A DNA stretch of 64,000 nt, from the NCBI GenBank assembly GCA_902573735.1, contig CACGLH010000003.1, positions 62,001 to 126,000 of the forward strand, written 5' to 3'. This document shows, one piece after another, positions 35,836 to 44,584 of the stretch. A model generated the notes under the pieces. The model was given only the letters and a program-made list of their open reading frames with translations, made no database searches and was not told the DNA's origin. Both the position numbers and the translations under genes were made by a program. This DNA comes from an uncultured Alphaproteobacteria bacterium (GTDB taxonomy: Bacteria > Pseudomonadota > Alphaproteobacteria > Rhodobacterales > Rhodobacteraceae). The first letter of the stretch is position 1. Each line of letters begins with the position of its first letter.

Positions 35836-35851
35836 TGGCAGGGATTCTGCA
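35836..35851 (+). promoter_or_regulatory. Sigma54-promoter-like element or small attenuator hairpin
   Basis: TGGCAGGGATTCTGCA has GG and GC separated by exactly ten bases, the -24/-12 geometry of sigma54 promoters (consensus TGGCACG-N4-TTGCA), with two mismatches. Predicted initiation near 35862 would leave a 30-base leader before the ATG at 35892. The same bases can also form GCAG-GGATT-CTGC followed by TTTTTT, a weak terminator-like hairpin. Its GC content stands out in this AT-rich gap. The two readings cannot be separated by inspection. Confidence 0.35.
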
Positions 35852-35891
35852 AGTTTTTTAATTTATTAGTAAAATATATGGTATAATACAT

Positions 35892-36443
35892 ATGGTGTCA
35901 CGAAGAAAATTTTGCACAATACTTAGTGGGGCTTTTGCCGCTGCTGCTGCACCTGTATATTCTAATACACCTGGTTTATTAAGAAATGCTGGTGATATAA
36001 GAGTAATTAAATTAAAAAATAATAAAACATCTGAAAAAATTAATCTGGTATATTGGATTGAAGGAACTTACATTTCTGAAGCTCTTAAAGAAGTAAACTA
36101 CTTTATGAGAGATTGGCGCCAAAACAAAGTTATAACTTATGACGTTGCCAATGTTGATATCATTGCTGCAACTCAAGCACTTCTAGATACTTCTGAAACC
36201 ATGCAATTATTGTCTGGTTATAGAACTGCTAGAACCAATAAAATGTTATCTTTTTCAAACAGTGGAGTTGCTAGAAATTCATATCATATTAAAGGTATGG
36301 CTGCAGATTTAAGATTAGATAATAGATCAGTTTCACAAATTGCAAATGCCGCTAAAGCATGTATGAGTGGTGGTGTTGGTAGTTATCCCAGATCAGGATT
36401 TGTTCATATTGATTGTGGTCCTGTAAGAGTTTGGAAAAGATAA
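35892..36443 (+). CDS. DUF882/YcbK-like M15-family peptidase, Tat-exported
   Basis: A 183-residue protein related to MepK-type murein endopeptidases. A twin-arginine signal 'SRRKFCTILSGAFAAAAAP' starts at residue 3. The metal-binding pattern of the M15_3 group is visible as His132 with Asp139 ('HIKGMAADL') and His172-Ile-Asp174 ('GFVHIDCGPVRVW'). In Escherichia coli the homologue cleaves 3-3 crosslinks, so its divergence from an L,D-transpeptidase gene is biologically sensible. TATAAT at 35882 lies too close to the ATG to be an ordinary -10 box. Confidence 0.88.
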   Translation: MVSRRKFCTILSGAFAAAAAPVYSNTPGLLRNAGDIRVIKLKNNKTSEKINLVYWIEGTYISEALKEVNYFMRDWRQNKVITYDVANVDIIAATQALLDTSETMQLLSGYRTARTNKMLSFSNSGVARNSYHIKGMAADLRLDNRSVSQIANAAKACMSGGVGSYPRSGFVHIDCGPVRVWKR

Positions 36444-36457
36444 TATTATAATATTAT
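36440..36457. terminator. AT palindrome between convergent genes
   Basis: ATAATATTATAATATTAT is a perfect 18-base palindrome bridging the DUF882 stop and the convergent proA stop. It could act as a weak bidirectional terminator, but it contains no G-C pair. Confidence 0.25.
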
Positions 36458-37713
36458 TGTCTTAAAATTCCCTTACCCTCTACTACAAATTTAAAACTAG
36501 TTAGTTCATTTGCTCCAATTGGACCCCGTGCATGTAATTTGCCTGTGCCAATTCCAATTTCTGCACCCATACCAAATTCTCCTCCATCCGCAAATTGTGT
36601 TGAAACGTTATGCATTAAAATCGCACTATCTACCTCCAAAAAAAATTGTTCTGCAACTCTTTTATTTTCTGTAATAATTGAATCAGTATGATTAGAATTA
36701 TATTTATTGATATGATTAATAGCATATTGAAGATCATCTGTTACTTTTACTGCTAAAATTTTCTTAAGAAACTCCTTACCCCAATCATTATGATTAGCTA
36801 ACTTTACTCCATTAATCTTACTTACTATTTTATCACCACGAATTTCGATGCCTTTATTTATTAATTTTTTTATTAATTTCTCCCCATGCATTTCATAATA
36901 TGACTTGTTAATAAGAAGACACTCTAAAGCACCACAAATACCAGGTCTTCTCAATTTGGAATTTATTATTAGTTTTTCAACCATACTTGGATCTGCATCA
37001 TTATGAATATATGTATGAACTATTCCCTCTAGGTGTGCGAAAACTGGTACTTTTGCATTATTTTGTATTAATTTAACTAAATTTTTACCTCCTCTAGGAA
37101 TTATAACATCTACATAGTCTGTCATTTGAATTAAATTTTTAACAGCACTTCTGTCAGTGGTTGGTATTATTTGAATTAAATTTTCTGGTAGTCCTGCTTG
37201 AATTAAAGCTTCATTTATACACCTAAATAATGCTAAACAAGATTGGTAACTCTCAGAACCAGGTCTTAAAATTGCAGAATTACTTGATTTAATACATAAT
37301 GCTGCAGCATCAATTGTTACATTTGGTCTACTTTCATATATAATTCCTATAACCCCAATTGGAGTTGAAATTTTTTTTATTTTAATTCCAGAAGGTCTTT
37401 CTTTTGTATCTAAAATTTTATTTATTGGATCTCCAAAATTAATTATATCTTGTAAACTTGATCGAATATCTCTTATCCTTTTTTCATTTAAAGATAATCG
37501 ATCAATCTTTGCATCATCTAAATTATTTTTAATTGCTTTTTTTAAGTCTTTTTTATTTGCTTCTAGAATTAAATCTTGTTTGGAATTAATTAAAGCAGAA
37601 ATATTATCTAATGCTTCATTTCTTTTCTGAATAGATATATTTGACATTAAAAGACTTGCTTTTTTACCTTTTTTTCCAAGTTCTTTAACTAATTTTTCAA
37701 TATTTTTCGTCAT
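36454..37713 (-). CDS. proA: Gamma-glutamyl phosphate reductase
   Basis: Second step of proline synthesis, reducing gamma-glutamyl phosphate to glutamate semialdehyde with NADPH. The aldehyde-dehydrogenase-type active Cys lies in 'RRPGICGALECLLIN'. 'GIIYESRPNVTIDAAALCIKS' and 'PRGGKNLVKLI' are ProA blocks, and the C-terminal 'TGKLHARGPIGANELTSFK' is diagnostic. The 419-residue length is normal. It lies 8 bases after proB. Confidence 0.96.
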   Translation of the reverse strand: MTKNIEKLVKELGKKGKKASLLMSNISIQKRNEALDNISALINSKQDLILEANKKDLKKAIKNNLDDAKIDRLSLNEKRIRDIRSSLQDIINFGDPINKILDTKERPSGIKIKKISTPIGVIGIIYESRPNVTIDAAALCIKSSNSAILRPGSESYQSCLALFRCINEALIQAGLPENLIQIIPTTDRSAVKNLIQMTDYVDVIIPRGGKNLVKLIQNNAKVPVFAHLEGIVHTYIHNDADPSMVEKLIINSKLRRPGICGALECLLINKSYYEMHGEKLIKKLINKGIEIRGDKIVSKINGVKLANHNDWGKEFLKKILAVKVTDDLQYAINHINKYNSNHTDSIITENKRVAEQFFLEVDSAILMHNVSTQFADGGEFGMGAEIGIGTGKLHARGPIGANELTSFKFVVEGKGILRQ

Positions 37714-37721
37714 TTGATTTC

Positions 37722-38870
37722 CTAGCTTAAAACTAAATCGTCTATGTGAATTAACGCTACCCTTCCAGGATGACCTAATTTTTCTTCTATTTCGTTCGAT
37801 TTACATCCTTTTATTTTTTCAACCTCGCTATATGAATAACCAGATAAACCCTGACCTACTTTTTCATTATTTTCGGATATGATTTCAACAGCATCACCTC
37901 TTTCAAAGTTACCAATCGCTTTAATAACACCAGCTGGTAGCAAAGATTTATGATTATTTATAGCTTCAATTGCACCTTTATCTAAAAATAGTTTACCTTT
38001 TGTTTTTATAGAAAGTATCCATTGCTTTCTAAGTGTTTTAATATCATCTTTAGGAATAAACCTAGTAAATTTTTCTTTCTCATATGAAAAATTACTCAGT
38101 GGAAAATTTTTTAATCCATTTGCAATAATCATTTCACATCCGCCATTCATTGCTATTTTTGCAGCTTCTAATTTAGTAATCATTCCACCTTTTGAATTTA
38201 TGGAGGTTGATTGGCTAGCCATTTCTAACATTTTTTTTGTGACTTCATTTATAACTGGTAGATGTTTAGTATTAGGGTTTAGATTTGGATCTTTTTCATA
38301 AAGTCCATCAATATCTGATAATAATATTAAAAGATTTGCTTCAGTAATTAAGGCTACTTGAGCAGCCAACCTATCATTGTCACCAAATTTAATTTCTTCT
38401 GTAGCAACTGTATCATTTTCATTTACTATTGGAATAATTCCCATGTTTAATAATGATTTAAATGTTGATCTTATATTTAAATAACGTCTTCTATTTTGGC
38501 TGTCATCTGATGTTAATAAAACCTGAGCTGTATTAATATTATATTTTTTTAAAATCAAATCGTAAGATTGTGCTAATTTTATTTGTCCAATTGCAGCAGA
38601 AGCCTGGCTTTCATCTAATTTTAATTTTTTAGAAGTAAATTTTAAAACTGATTTACCTAGAGCAATAGAGCCAGAAGAAACAATAATAATTTTTTTGTTA
38701 TTTTTCCTTAATACTGCAATTTCATCTAAAAATGAATTAAGCCAATCTTGTTTAAGAGTATTCTTTATGGGATCAACCAGAATAGATGATCCTACTTTTA
38801 TAACTATAGTATTTGCTTTTAAAATTTGTGGACAATTTTTATTATCTAAAATTAATCTATTGGATCCCAT
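37722..38870 (-). CDS. proB: Glutamate 5-kinase
   Basis: First step of proline synthesis, normally feedback-inhibited by proline. The amino-acid kinase domain (about 18-265) shows 'TIVIKVGSSIL', 'IIIVSSGSIALG' and 'GDNDRLAAQVA'. A C-terminal PUA domain follows ('LFLDKGAIEAI...LLPAGVIKAIGNFERGD'). The 382-residue length is that of the two-domain enzyme. Its start overlaps the obgE end by 19 bases, so translation is likely coupled. Confidence 0.96.
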   Translation of the reverse strand: MGSNRLILDNKNCPQILKANTIVIKVGSSILVDPIKNTLKQDWLNSFLDEIAVLRKNNKKIIIVSSGSIALGKSVLKFTSKKLKLDESQASAAIGQIKLAQSYDLILKKYNINTAQVLLTSDDSQNRRRYLNIRSTFKSLLNMGIIPIVNENDTVATEEIKFGDNDRLAAQVALITEANLLILLSDIDGLYEKDPNLNPNTKHLPVINEVTKKMLEMASQSTSINSKGGMITKLEAAKIAMNGGCEMIIANGLKNFPLSNFSYEKEKFTRFIPKDDIKTLRKQWILSIKTKGKLFLDKGAIEAINNHKSLLPAGVIKAIGNFERGDAVEIISENNEKVGQGLSGYSYSEVEKIKGCKSNEIEEKLGHPGRVALIHIDDLVLS

Positions 38871-39883
38871 TTGTTTTTTGTCTTTTCTTTTTCTATTTTA
38901 TTTTCAACAATCTTTTTTACAGAATTTTTCAATAAAATATTTATACCTGTAAAATTAATTGCTGAAATAGGATAAATTGTTTTTTCATATTGGGCTAATA
39001 ATTTTATTTTTTTATTTAAAGTATTTTCATTTATTAAATCAACTTTATTTAGTATCGTAATACGAGGTTTATTTAGTAATTCTTTATTATATTCATTTAG
39101 TTCATTGAGTACTGTCTTATAATCTGTAAGTAGGTGATTTGATGATACGTCAATTAAATGTAAAAGAACTTTACATTTTTCTATATGACCTAAAAATCTT
39201 ATTCCAGCACCTTTACCTTTATGAGCGTCTTTAATTAATCCAGGTATATCAGCAATAGTAATATTTGAATTTAAAATTGAAATCACACCAAGTTTTGGAA
39301 TTAAAGTAGTGAAAGGATAATTTGCTATTTTTGGATTTGCATTTGATGTAATTGATAGGAATGTAGATTTTCCAGCATTTGGCAGTCCAATTAAACCTAA
39401 ATCTGCAATTAATTTTAGTCTGAGATATATAGTTTTTTCTAAACCAATACCACCGGAAGTAAATTTTCTCGGTGCACGATTTATTGAAGTCTTGAAATTA
39501 TGGTTTCCTAATCCACCAGTTCCACCTGGAAGAAGTAATACTTTATCATTTTCGCTATTTATTTCCCCTAAAATTATCTGTTGATACTCATCTAAAATTT
39601 CTGTTCCTAGGGGTACTTTCAGAAAAATATCTTGACCAGTTTCACCTGTTTTTTTCTTTCCTTGTCCTGGTTTACCATTTTTTGCAAATTGGTGTTGCTT
39701 ATATTTAAAATCTATAAGTGTATTTAGGCTTTTGTCAGGTATTGCCCAAACTGAGCCTCCATTACCTCCATTACCTCCATCTGGTCCACCTTTTTCAATA
39801 TATTTTTCTCTTCTGAAACTTAGAGCACCTGATCCACCGTTTCCAGATTTTATATAAACTTTTACTAAATCAAGAAATTTCAT
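38852..39883 (-). CDS. obgE: GTPase ObgE/CgtA
   Basis: Essential ribosome-associated GTPase acting in 50S assembly and the stringent response. The glycine-rich OBG domain (about 1-157, 'GGNGGNGGSVW') precedes the G domain with G1 'GLPNAGKSTFL', G3 'DIPGLI' and G4 'NKVDL'. The 343-residue length fits. The order rplU-rpmA-(LysE)-obgE-proB-proA is the usual alphaproteobacterial block, with a LysE-type gene inserted here. Confidence 0.97.
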   Translation of the reverse strand: MKFLDLVKVYIKSGNGGSGALSFRREKYIEKGGPDGGNGGNGGSVWAIPDKSLNTLIDFKYKQHQFAKNGKPGQGKKKTGETGQDIFLKVPLGTEILDEYQQIILGEINSENDKVLLLPGGTGGLGNHNFKTSINRAPRKFTSGGIGLEKTIYLRLKLIADLGLIGLPNAGKSTFLSITSNANPKIANYPFTTLIPKLGVISILNSNITIADIPGLIKDAHKGKGAGIRFLGHIEKCKVLLHLIDVSSNHLLTDYKTVLNELNEYNKELLNKPRITILNKVDLINENTLNKKIKLLAQYEKTIYPISAINFTGINILLKNSVKKIVENKIEKEKTKNKWDPID

Positions 39884-39910
39884 TTTTATAACGTTAATTA
39901 TTAGGATTAT

Positions 39911-40510
39911 TTATTTTAAAAATAATAATACTAAACTACCAAGCATTAATAGGGATAAAAACCTCATTAGCCAAATCTCATATTTTGTGTTTTGAAAAAT
40001 TTTTTTTAGCTGAACCCCAAAAAAACACCAAAGATTATGAAAAATGAATTGAATTATTATAAAAATAGTTGCAAGGATTAAGGTTGAAATCAAAAGACTT
40101 TCATTTGGATTTGTATAATTAGAAAAACCAACACTAACCATAGCCCAAGCTTTGGGATTAGTAGGATGGACAGGTAGTCCATGAAAAAAAGAAGGTGGTT
40201 TTTTTAATTCTTTATTATCGTTTATTTTGAAATTAGATAACTTCCATGCCAACCAAATGATATATGTACATGATAAAAACTTTATAAAATTAACAAAATT
40301 TGGAAAAAGTTCAAAAAATGTAAGAATTCCGAATCCGATTGGCCAAATAATTATTTGTTTAGATAATATAATTCCAAACACAAAAGGAATAGCCTTTTTA
40401 AAACCAAATTGTGATCCCGCATTTAATAAAATCATATTTGCGGGTCCTGGAGTTGCCACCATAGAAACTGCAAATAAAAGTAACCCGATGGAATAATTGT
40501 CAAGCAACAT
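39911..40510 (-). CDS. LysE/RhtB-family amino-acid exporter
   Basis: Integral membrane protein of 199 residues with about six hydrophobic segments. The N-terminal 'MVATPGPANMILLNAGSQFGFKKAIPFVFGI' contains the 'TPGP' and 'G-x-x-x-G' pattern typical of the family. 'HGLPVHPTNPKAWAMV' is the usual cytoplasmic loop motif. Family members export amino acids or related metabolites; the substrate cannot be told. It lies between rpmA and obgE, where many relatives have a GNAT acetyltransferase gene. Confidence 0.88.
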   Translation of the reverse strand: MLLDNYSIGLLLFAVSMVATPGPANMILLNAGSQFGFKKAIPFVFGIILSKQIIIWPIGFGILTFFELFPNFVNFIKFLSCTYIIWLAWKLSNFKINDNKELKKPPSFFHGLPVHPTNPKAWAMVSVGFSNYTNPNESLLISTLILATIFIIIQFIFHNLWCFFGVQLKKIFQNTKYEIWLMRFLSLLMLGSLVLLFLK

Positions 40511-40554
40511 TTAAAAGCTCAACCATTTTGCTTTTAGGAGTCTAGAAATTATTT

Positions 40555-40803
40555 TTAAACAATAGAAATAAATGTTCTTCCTTTAAGGCCCTTATGAAAT
40601 TTTACTTTACCATCTGATGTGGCATATATAGTGTGATCTTTTCCAATTCCAACGTTATTTCCAGGCCACCATTTAGTCCCTCTTTGGCGGACAATTATAT
40701 TACCAGAGATTACGTTTTCTCCACCAAACTTTTTAACACCTAATCTTCTACCAGCTGAGTCACGGCCATTTCTAGATGAGCCGCCTGCTTTTTTATGTGC
40801 CAT
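40555..40803 (-). CDS. rpmA: 50S ribosomal protein L27
   Basis: Ribosomal protein near the peptidyl transferase centre. The 82-residue protein starts '[18 protein letters not shown]' and continues with the conserved '[19 protein letters not shown]'. The flexible N-terminal tail is complete and begins directly with the mature sequence, so no processing by a Firmicutes-type protease is expected. It is 11 bases after rplU. Confidence 0.98.
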   Translation of the reverse strand: MAHKKAGGSSRNGRDSAGRRLGVKKFGGENVISGNIIVRQRGTKWWPGNNVGIGKDHTIYATSDGKVKFHKGLKGRTFISIV

Positions 40804-40814
40804 AGTATTTCCCT

Positions 40815-41369
40815 CTATTTTTTATTAGATGTTTTTTCTATATTCTTTTTAGGTGTTACTTTTTTTTCAACATCCTTTTTAACATCTGATGTTTTTTTAG
40901 AAGATTTCACACTTTTTGTTTTTATTTCAGGATTAATTGCTTTACTAGGACTAGCTTTTTTATCTTTTCCTGTATTTGCTATTTTAGATGTAGAAACTTT
41001 GGAATTTTTTGTAACTTTTCCTACTATTTCAAAGCTAGCTTCTTCATTTACCTTTTGATCTGATTTAATATCCAAAACTTTTAGTATGGTAAGATCTTGC
41101 CTGTGTCCTTTTTTCCTTTGTGAAGAGTGTTTTCTGCGACGTTTAACAAAATGTATAACTTTTTTTCCTTTAGCTTGATTTAATATTTCAGCTTCTACAC
41201 ATGCTCCATCAACCAAAGGAGTACCAATCAAAGGATTATCCCCACCTAAAGCTAGTATTTCATTAAATCTTACTTTATCTCCAAGATCTGCTACTAGTTT
41301 TTCAACAGATAATATATCACCTGATTTTACTTTATACTGTTTGCCTCCAGTTTTGAAAACCGCATACAT
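40815..41369 (-). CDS. rplU: 50S ribosomal protein L21 with lysine-rich C-terminal extension
   Basis: The first about 103 residues are standard L21: '[18 protein letters not shown]' at the start and '[21 protein letters not shown]' read in two pieces. The protein then continues for about 80 residues, low in complexity and rich in Lys, Ser and Thr, ending '[11 protein letters not shown]'. Extended L21 proteins are known in alphaproteobacteria; the tail's role is unknown. The gene heads the operon with rpmA. Confidence 0.96.
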   Translation of the reverse strand: MYAVFKTGGKQYKVKSGDILSVEKLVADLGDKVRFNEILALGGDNPLIGTPLVDGACVEAEILNQAKGKKVIHFVKRRRKHSSQRKKGHRQDLTILKVLDIKSDQKVNEEASFEIVGKVTKNSKVSTSKIANTGKDKKASPSKAINPEIKTKSVKSSKKTSDVKKDVEKKVTPKKNIEKTSNKK

Positions 41370-41496
41370 TTTTCTACCTGTTAATTATATTTAATTTAAG
41401 TATTCATTTGTTTCATTATCCAATTAATGTCAAGTATAAAGTAACTATAATAAGAATATTTTTATGACATGATAATATATAGATTAATAAGAAATT

Positions 41497-41916
41497 TCAT
41501 AACTCTTTAATTATTTTTGTAGATTTTATTGTAGCAGTGGAAAATGAAATGAGTGTCTCTTTCTTTTTTAATACTGAATAAATTTCAGATTTAGTGTGTG
41601 TTATTGATTTACCTGCTCTTAAAACTATTCCTTTAGCTATTAAATAGTTATAGTCTTGCTGTGTTAAAAAGTTTATTTTAAATTCAATTGTCAAAGGTTG
41701 AAATGTGTCTTTCATTAATGAAAAAGCAGCAAAAGCACATGCATTGTCAGCTATTGTCGATAATATACCACCATGTACTAAACCATGTTGTTGAGTAATT
41801 TTTTTATTAAAAGGCAAAATTATTTCACAATATCCGCTTTTAGTTTTTCCTAAATATGCCCCAATTGTTTTCATAAAAATTTGTTTTTTGAAACTGATTT
41901 CTATTTTTTTAATCAT
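41497..41916 (-). CDS. Hotdog-fold thioesterase, PaaI type
   Basis: Probable acyl-CoA thioesterase of about 139 residues. The family motif 'HGLVHGGILSTIADNACAFAA' (HGG followed by the catalytic Asp) and the following strands 'LTIEFKINFLTQ' and 'SITHTKSEIYSV' identify the PaaI/YbgC-like group. The ATG at 41916 is used; a TTG at 41922, better spaced from the AGGT upstream, would add two residues. The substrate is not known. Confidence 0.85.
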   Translation of the reverse strand: MIKKIEISFKKQIFMKTIGAYLGKTKSGYCEIILPFNKKITQQHGLVHGGILSTIADNACAFAAFSLMKDTFQPLTIEFKINFLTQQDYNYLIAKGIVLRAGKSITHTKSEIYSVLKKKETLISFSTATIKSTKIIKEL

Positions 41917-42012
41917 TTGCAATTTTACCTATTACTTATTATCTAAAATACGATCTACTTTTTTTAATAGTATACAAATTTATCATAATCCGAAACCATA
42001 GAGGTTATTTTA

Positions 42013-43620
42013 TTGTTAAAATCTAATTTTTCATCATTTGTTAAAAACTTTAATTTTAATAATTCTAATCTTAAAGATAATCCATATTCCATCTCTTTTT
42101 TTAGAATTGAAATACTTGCAGGATTAACTGTTGCGATTGCATTAGTTCCTGAAGCTGTTGCATTTGCATTTGTTGCTGGAGTGCCCCCTTTATTTGGTTT
42201 GTATGCTGCTTTTATTGTTGGAATAATTACTGCCCTTTTTGGTGGGAGACCTGGGATGATTTCTGGTGCAACAGGGGCTCTTGCTGTTGTTATGATTTCA
42301 TTAGTTGAGGATTATGGTGTTGAGTATTTATTTGCAACTGTAGTTTTGATGGGTATTTTGCAAATATTAGCTGGTGTTTTTAAATTGGGAAAATTTATAA
42401 GATTGGTTCCTCAATCAGTAATGTTAGGATTTGTAAATGGATTAGCCATCGTTATTGGCTTAGCACAAGTAAGGCAATTTCAAACAATGGATAAGATGGG
42501 AGAACTCCATTGGATGACAGGCGATATGATGTCCTTTTCAATTCTATTAGTTGCGGTAACTATGTTTATCATATGGGCAACACCCAAGGTTACTAAAATT
42601 ATACCAGGCCCGTTGACTGCAATTATTATTATTTCAGCCTTTGTAATATATTTCGATGTTGGAGTTCCAGTAGTGGGTGATTTGGCAAGTATTTCAGGTA
42701 ACCTTCCAGCTTTTCATATTCCTATTGTTCCATTAGAGTTGGAAACCCTTTATATAATTGGTCCATATGCAATTATTCTTGCATTAATAGGCTTGATTGA
42801 AAGCTTACTTACTTTAAACCTAGTGGGGGAAATCACGGGAAAACGTGGTGGTGCTAGTAAGGAATGCATTGCTCAAGGTGCTGCTAATACCGTAACAGGA
42901 TTTTTTGGTGGAATGGGTGGATGCGCAATGATTGGTCAGTCTATGATTAATGTAAAATCTGGAGGAAGATCAAGGCTGTCTGCCTCTATTGCAGCGCTTT
43001 TTTTACTTTTTTTTATATTGTATGGTTCTTTTTTAATTGAGCTAATTCCAATTGCAGCTCTTGTTGGAGTAATGTTTATGGTTGTAATAGGGACTTTTGC
43101 ATGGAATTCATTAAGACTATTAACTAAAGTTCCTAAATCAGACGCTCTTGTAATAATTTTGGTAACAGTAGTTACTGTTGCAGAAGATTTAGCTGTAGCT
43201 GTAGTAGTTGGAGTTATAGTCTCTGCATTAGTATTTGCATGGAATTCTGCAAGTAGAATTCATGCTATAGGAAGAGAGTCTACGACCGAAAAAGGAGCAA
43301 AGGTATATGAAATTGATGGCCCTTTATTTTTTGGCTCTGTTGAGAGTTTTTTAGAATTATTCAAACCAGAAACTGATCCAAAAGTTGTTATTCTTGATTT
43401 TAACAATTCAAAAGTTGTTGATCAATCAGCATTGAAAGCAATAGAAGATATTGCAGAGAGGTATCAAAAATCAGGTAGAGAAATCAAACTAAGACATTTA
43501 AGTAGAGATTGCCATTATCTACTAACAAGAACGGGCCAATTGATGATTGATAGTGATGACGATCCAGAATATGCTTTAGCTGTAGACTATAGTATAAGAT
43601 TAGGCAAAATGAATAATTAA
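42013..43620 (+). CDS. SulP-family anion transporter with STAS domain
   Basis: Inner-membrane transporter of 535 residues. The membrane part has about 10-14 segments with the SulP signature region 'VAIALVPEAVAFAFVAGVPPLFGLYAA' read in pieces and 'GGRPGMISGATGALAVV'. A cytoplasmic STAS domain (about 430-525) contains 'VVILDFNNSKVVDQSALKAIEDI', also read in pieces. SulP proteins carry sulfate, bicarbonate or other anions, often with sodium or protons; the substrate cannot be fixed here. The start is TTG 42013, preceded by AGAGG. Confidence 0.9.
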   Translation: MLKSNFSSFVKNFNFNNSNLKDNPYSISFFRIEILAGLTVAIALVPEAVAFAFVAGVPPLFGLYAAFIVGIITALFGGRPGMISGATGALAVVMISLVEDYGVEYLFATVVLMGILQILAGVFKLGKFIRLVPQSVMLGFVNGLAIVIGLAQVRQFQTMDKMGELHWMTGDMMSFSILLVAVTMFIIWATPKVTKIIPGPLTAIIIISAFVIYFDVGVPVVGDLASISGNLPAFHIPIVPLELETLYIIGPYAIILALIGLIESLLTLNLVGEITGKRGGASKECIAQGAANTVTGFFGGMGGCAMIGQSMINVKSGGRSRLSASIAALFLLFFILYGSFLIELIPIAALVGVMFMVVIGTFAWNSLRLLTKVPKSDALVIILVTVVTVAEDLAVAVVVGVIVSALVFAWNSASRIHAIGRESTTEKGAKVYEIDGPLFFGSVESFLELFKPETDPKVVILDFNNSKVVDQSALKAIEDIAERYQKSGREIKLRHLSRDCHYLLTRTGQLMIDSDDDPEYALAVDYSIRLGKMNN

Positions 43621-43661
43621 ACTTTGATTTTAGTTTTAATTTTAATCTGAAAGGCTATTTT

Positions 43662-44558
43662 ATGAAATACATTAATAATTCAGCCTTGAATTTTAGAAAA
43701 CTACTTAAGCGTAAAAATTTTATTTCAGCTCCATGTTGCTTTGATGCTTTATCTGCTAAAATGATTGAAAATGCTGGTTTTGACTTGACAGTTTTATCTG
43801 GATTTTCAACATCAGCCACACGGTTATGTATGCCTGATCTGGGGTTAATTTCCTTTTCTGAGGTTTATGATCAAGCAAGAAATATTAAAGAATCTATTTC
43901 TATTCCTTTAATTGTAGATGCCGATAATGGTTATGGTAATATAATGAATGTTAGAAGAACTGCTGAAGAATTTATAAAATTAGGTTGTGCAGGAATAATT
44001 ATTGAAGATCAGGTTTTACCAAAACGTTGTGGTCATACTCCAGGAAAAGAAGTAGTAAACAGAGAAGAGTCTTACGATAGAATAAAAGCTGTAGCTGATA
44101 TAAGAGATGATGTTGGTGATATAGTTATAATTGGACGTACAGATGCTAATCATACACATGATCTCGATGAAGCAATAATTAGAGGTCAAGAGTATCATAA
44201 GTTGGGAGCTGATATAGTATTCATAGAAGCTCCAAAAAACATTGAAGAAATGAAAATTATTTGTAAAGAAATTCCAGCAAAGAAAATAATTAATTTGCTA
44301 GAAGGTGGTATAACACCAATTCTCCCACTACATTCAATAGAAGAATTAGGTTTCAATATAGCTTTTCATCCTTTGACACTTTTAGCTGCATCAATGAGTT
44401 CAATGAAAAATGTATTAGAATTACTTAAACAAAATAAACCAACAGATAATCAAATGCTTAACTTTAATGAAATAAAGGAAACCATTGGTTTTAATAAGTA
44501 TTATAAGACAATATCTAAATATAATTCTATGAACAAAAATAGTAAAATGAATGAATAA
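43662..44558 (+). CDS. Isocitrate lyase/PEP mutase superfamily enzyme
   Basis: A 298-residue TIM-barrel enzyme. Metal-binding residues lie in 'VDADNGYGN' (Asp86, Asp88) and 'IIEDQ' (Glu115, Asp116). 'PKRCGH' (Lys121-His125) contains the Cys used by isocitrate and methylisocitrate lyases, so a C-C lyase or oxaloacetate decarboxylase-like role is more likely than phosphonate chemistry. Annotation in relatives is often carboxyvinyl-carboxyphosphonate phosphorylmutase, which I regard as unsupported here. It follows sulP by 41 bases. Confidence 0.85.
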   Translation: MKYINNSALNFRKLLKRKNFISAPCCFDALSAKMIENAGFDLTVLSGFSTSATRLCMPDLGLISFSEVYDQARNIKESISIPLIVDADNGYGNIMNVRRTAEEFIKLGCAGIIIEDQVLPKRCGHTPGKEVVNREESYDRIKAVADIRDDVGDIVIIGRTDANHTHDLDEAIIRGQEYHKLGADIVFIEAPKNIEEMKIICKEIPAKKIINLLEGGITPILPLHSIEELGFNIAFHPLTLLAASMSSMKNVLELLKQNKPTDNQMLNFNEIKETIGFNKYYKTISKYNSMNKNSKMNE

Positions 44559-44584
44559 TTAATAGTTAAAGCTTTTCATTCAAA

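Noticed and set aside
35882-35887. TATAAT just before the DUF882 gene as its -10 box
   Set aside because: It lies four bases before the ATG, which would require a leaderless transcript; the other candidates upstream are better placed.
43662-44558. Phosphonate-forming PEP mutase
   Set aside because: The active loop has 'PKRCGH', as in isocitrate and methylisocitrate lyases, and there are no phosphonate genes nearby.
44548-44582. TGAATGAA / TTCATTCA inverted repeat between convergent genes as a terminator
   Set aside because: The loop is 19 bases, the stem overlaps the last codons of one gene, and no clear T-run follows.
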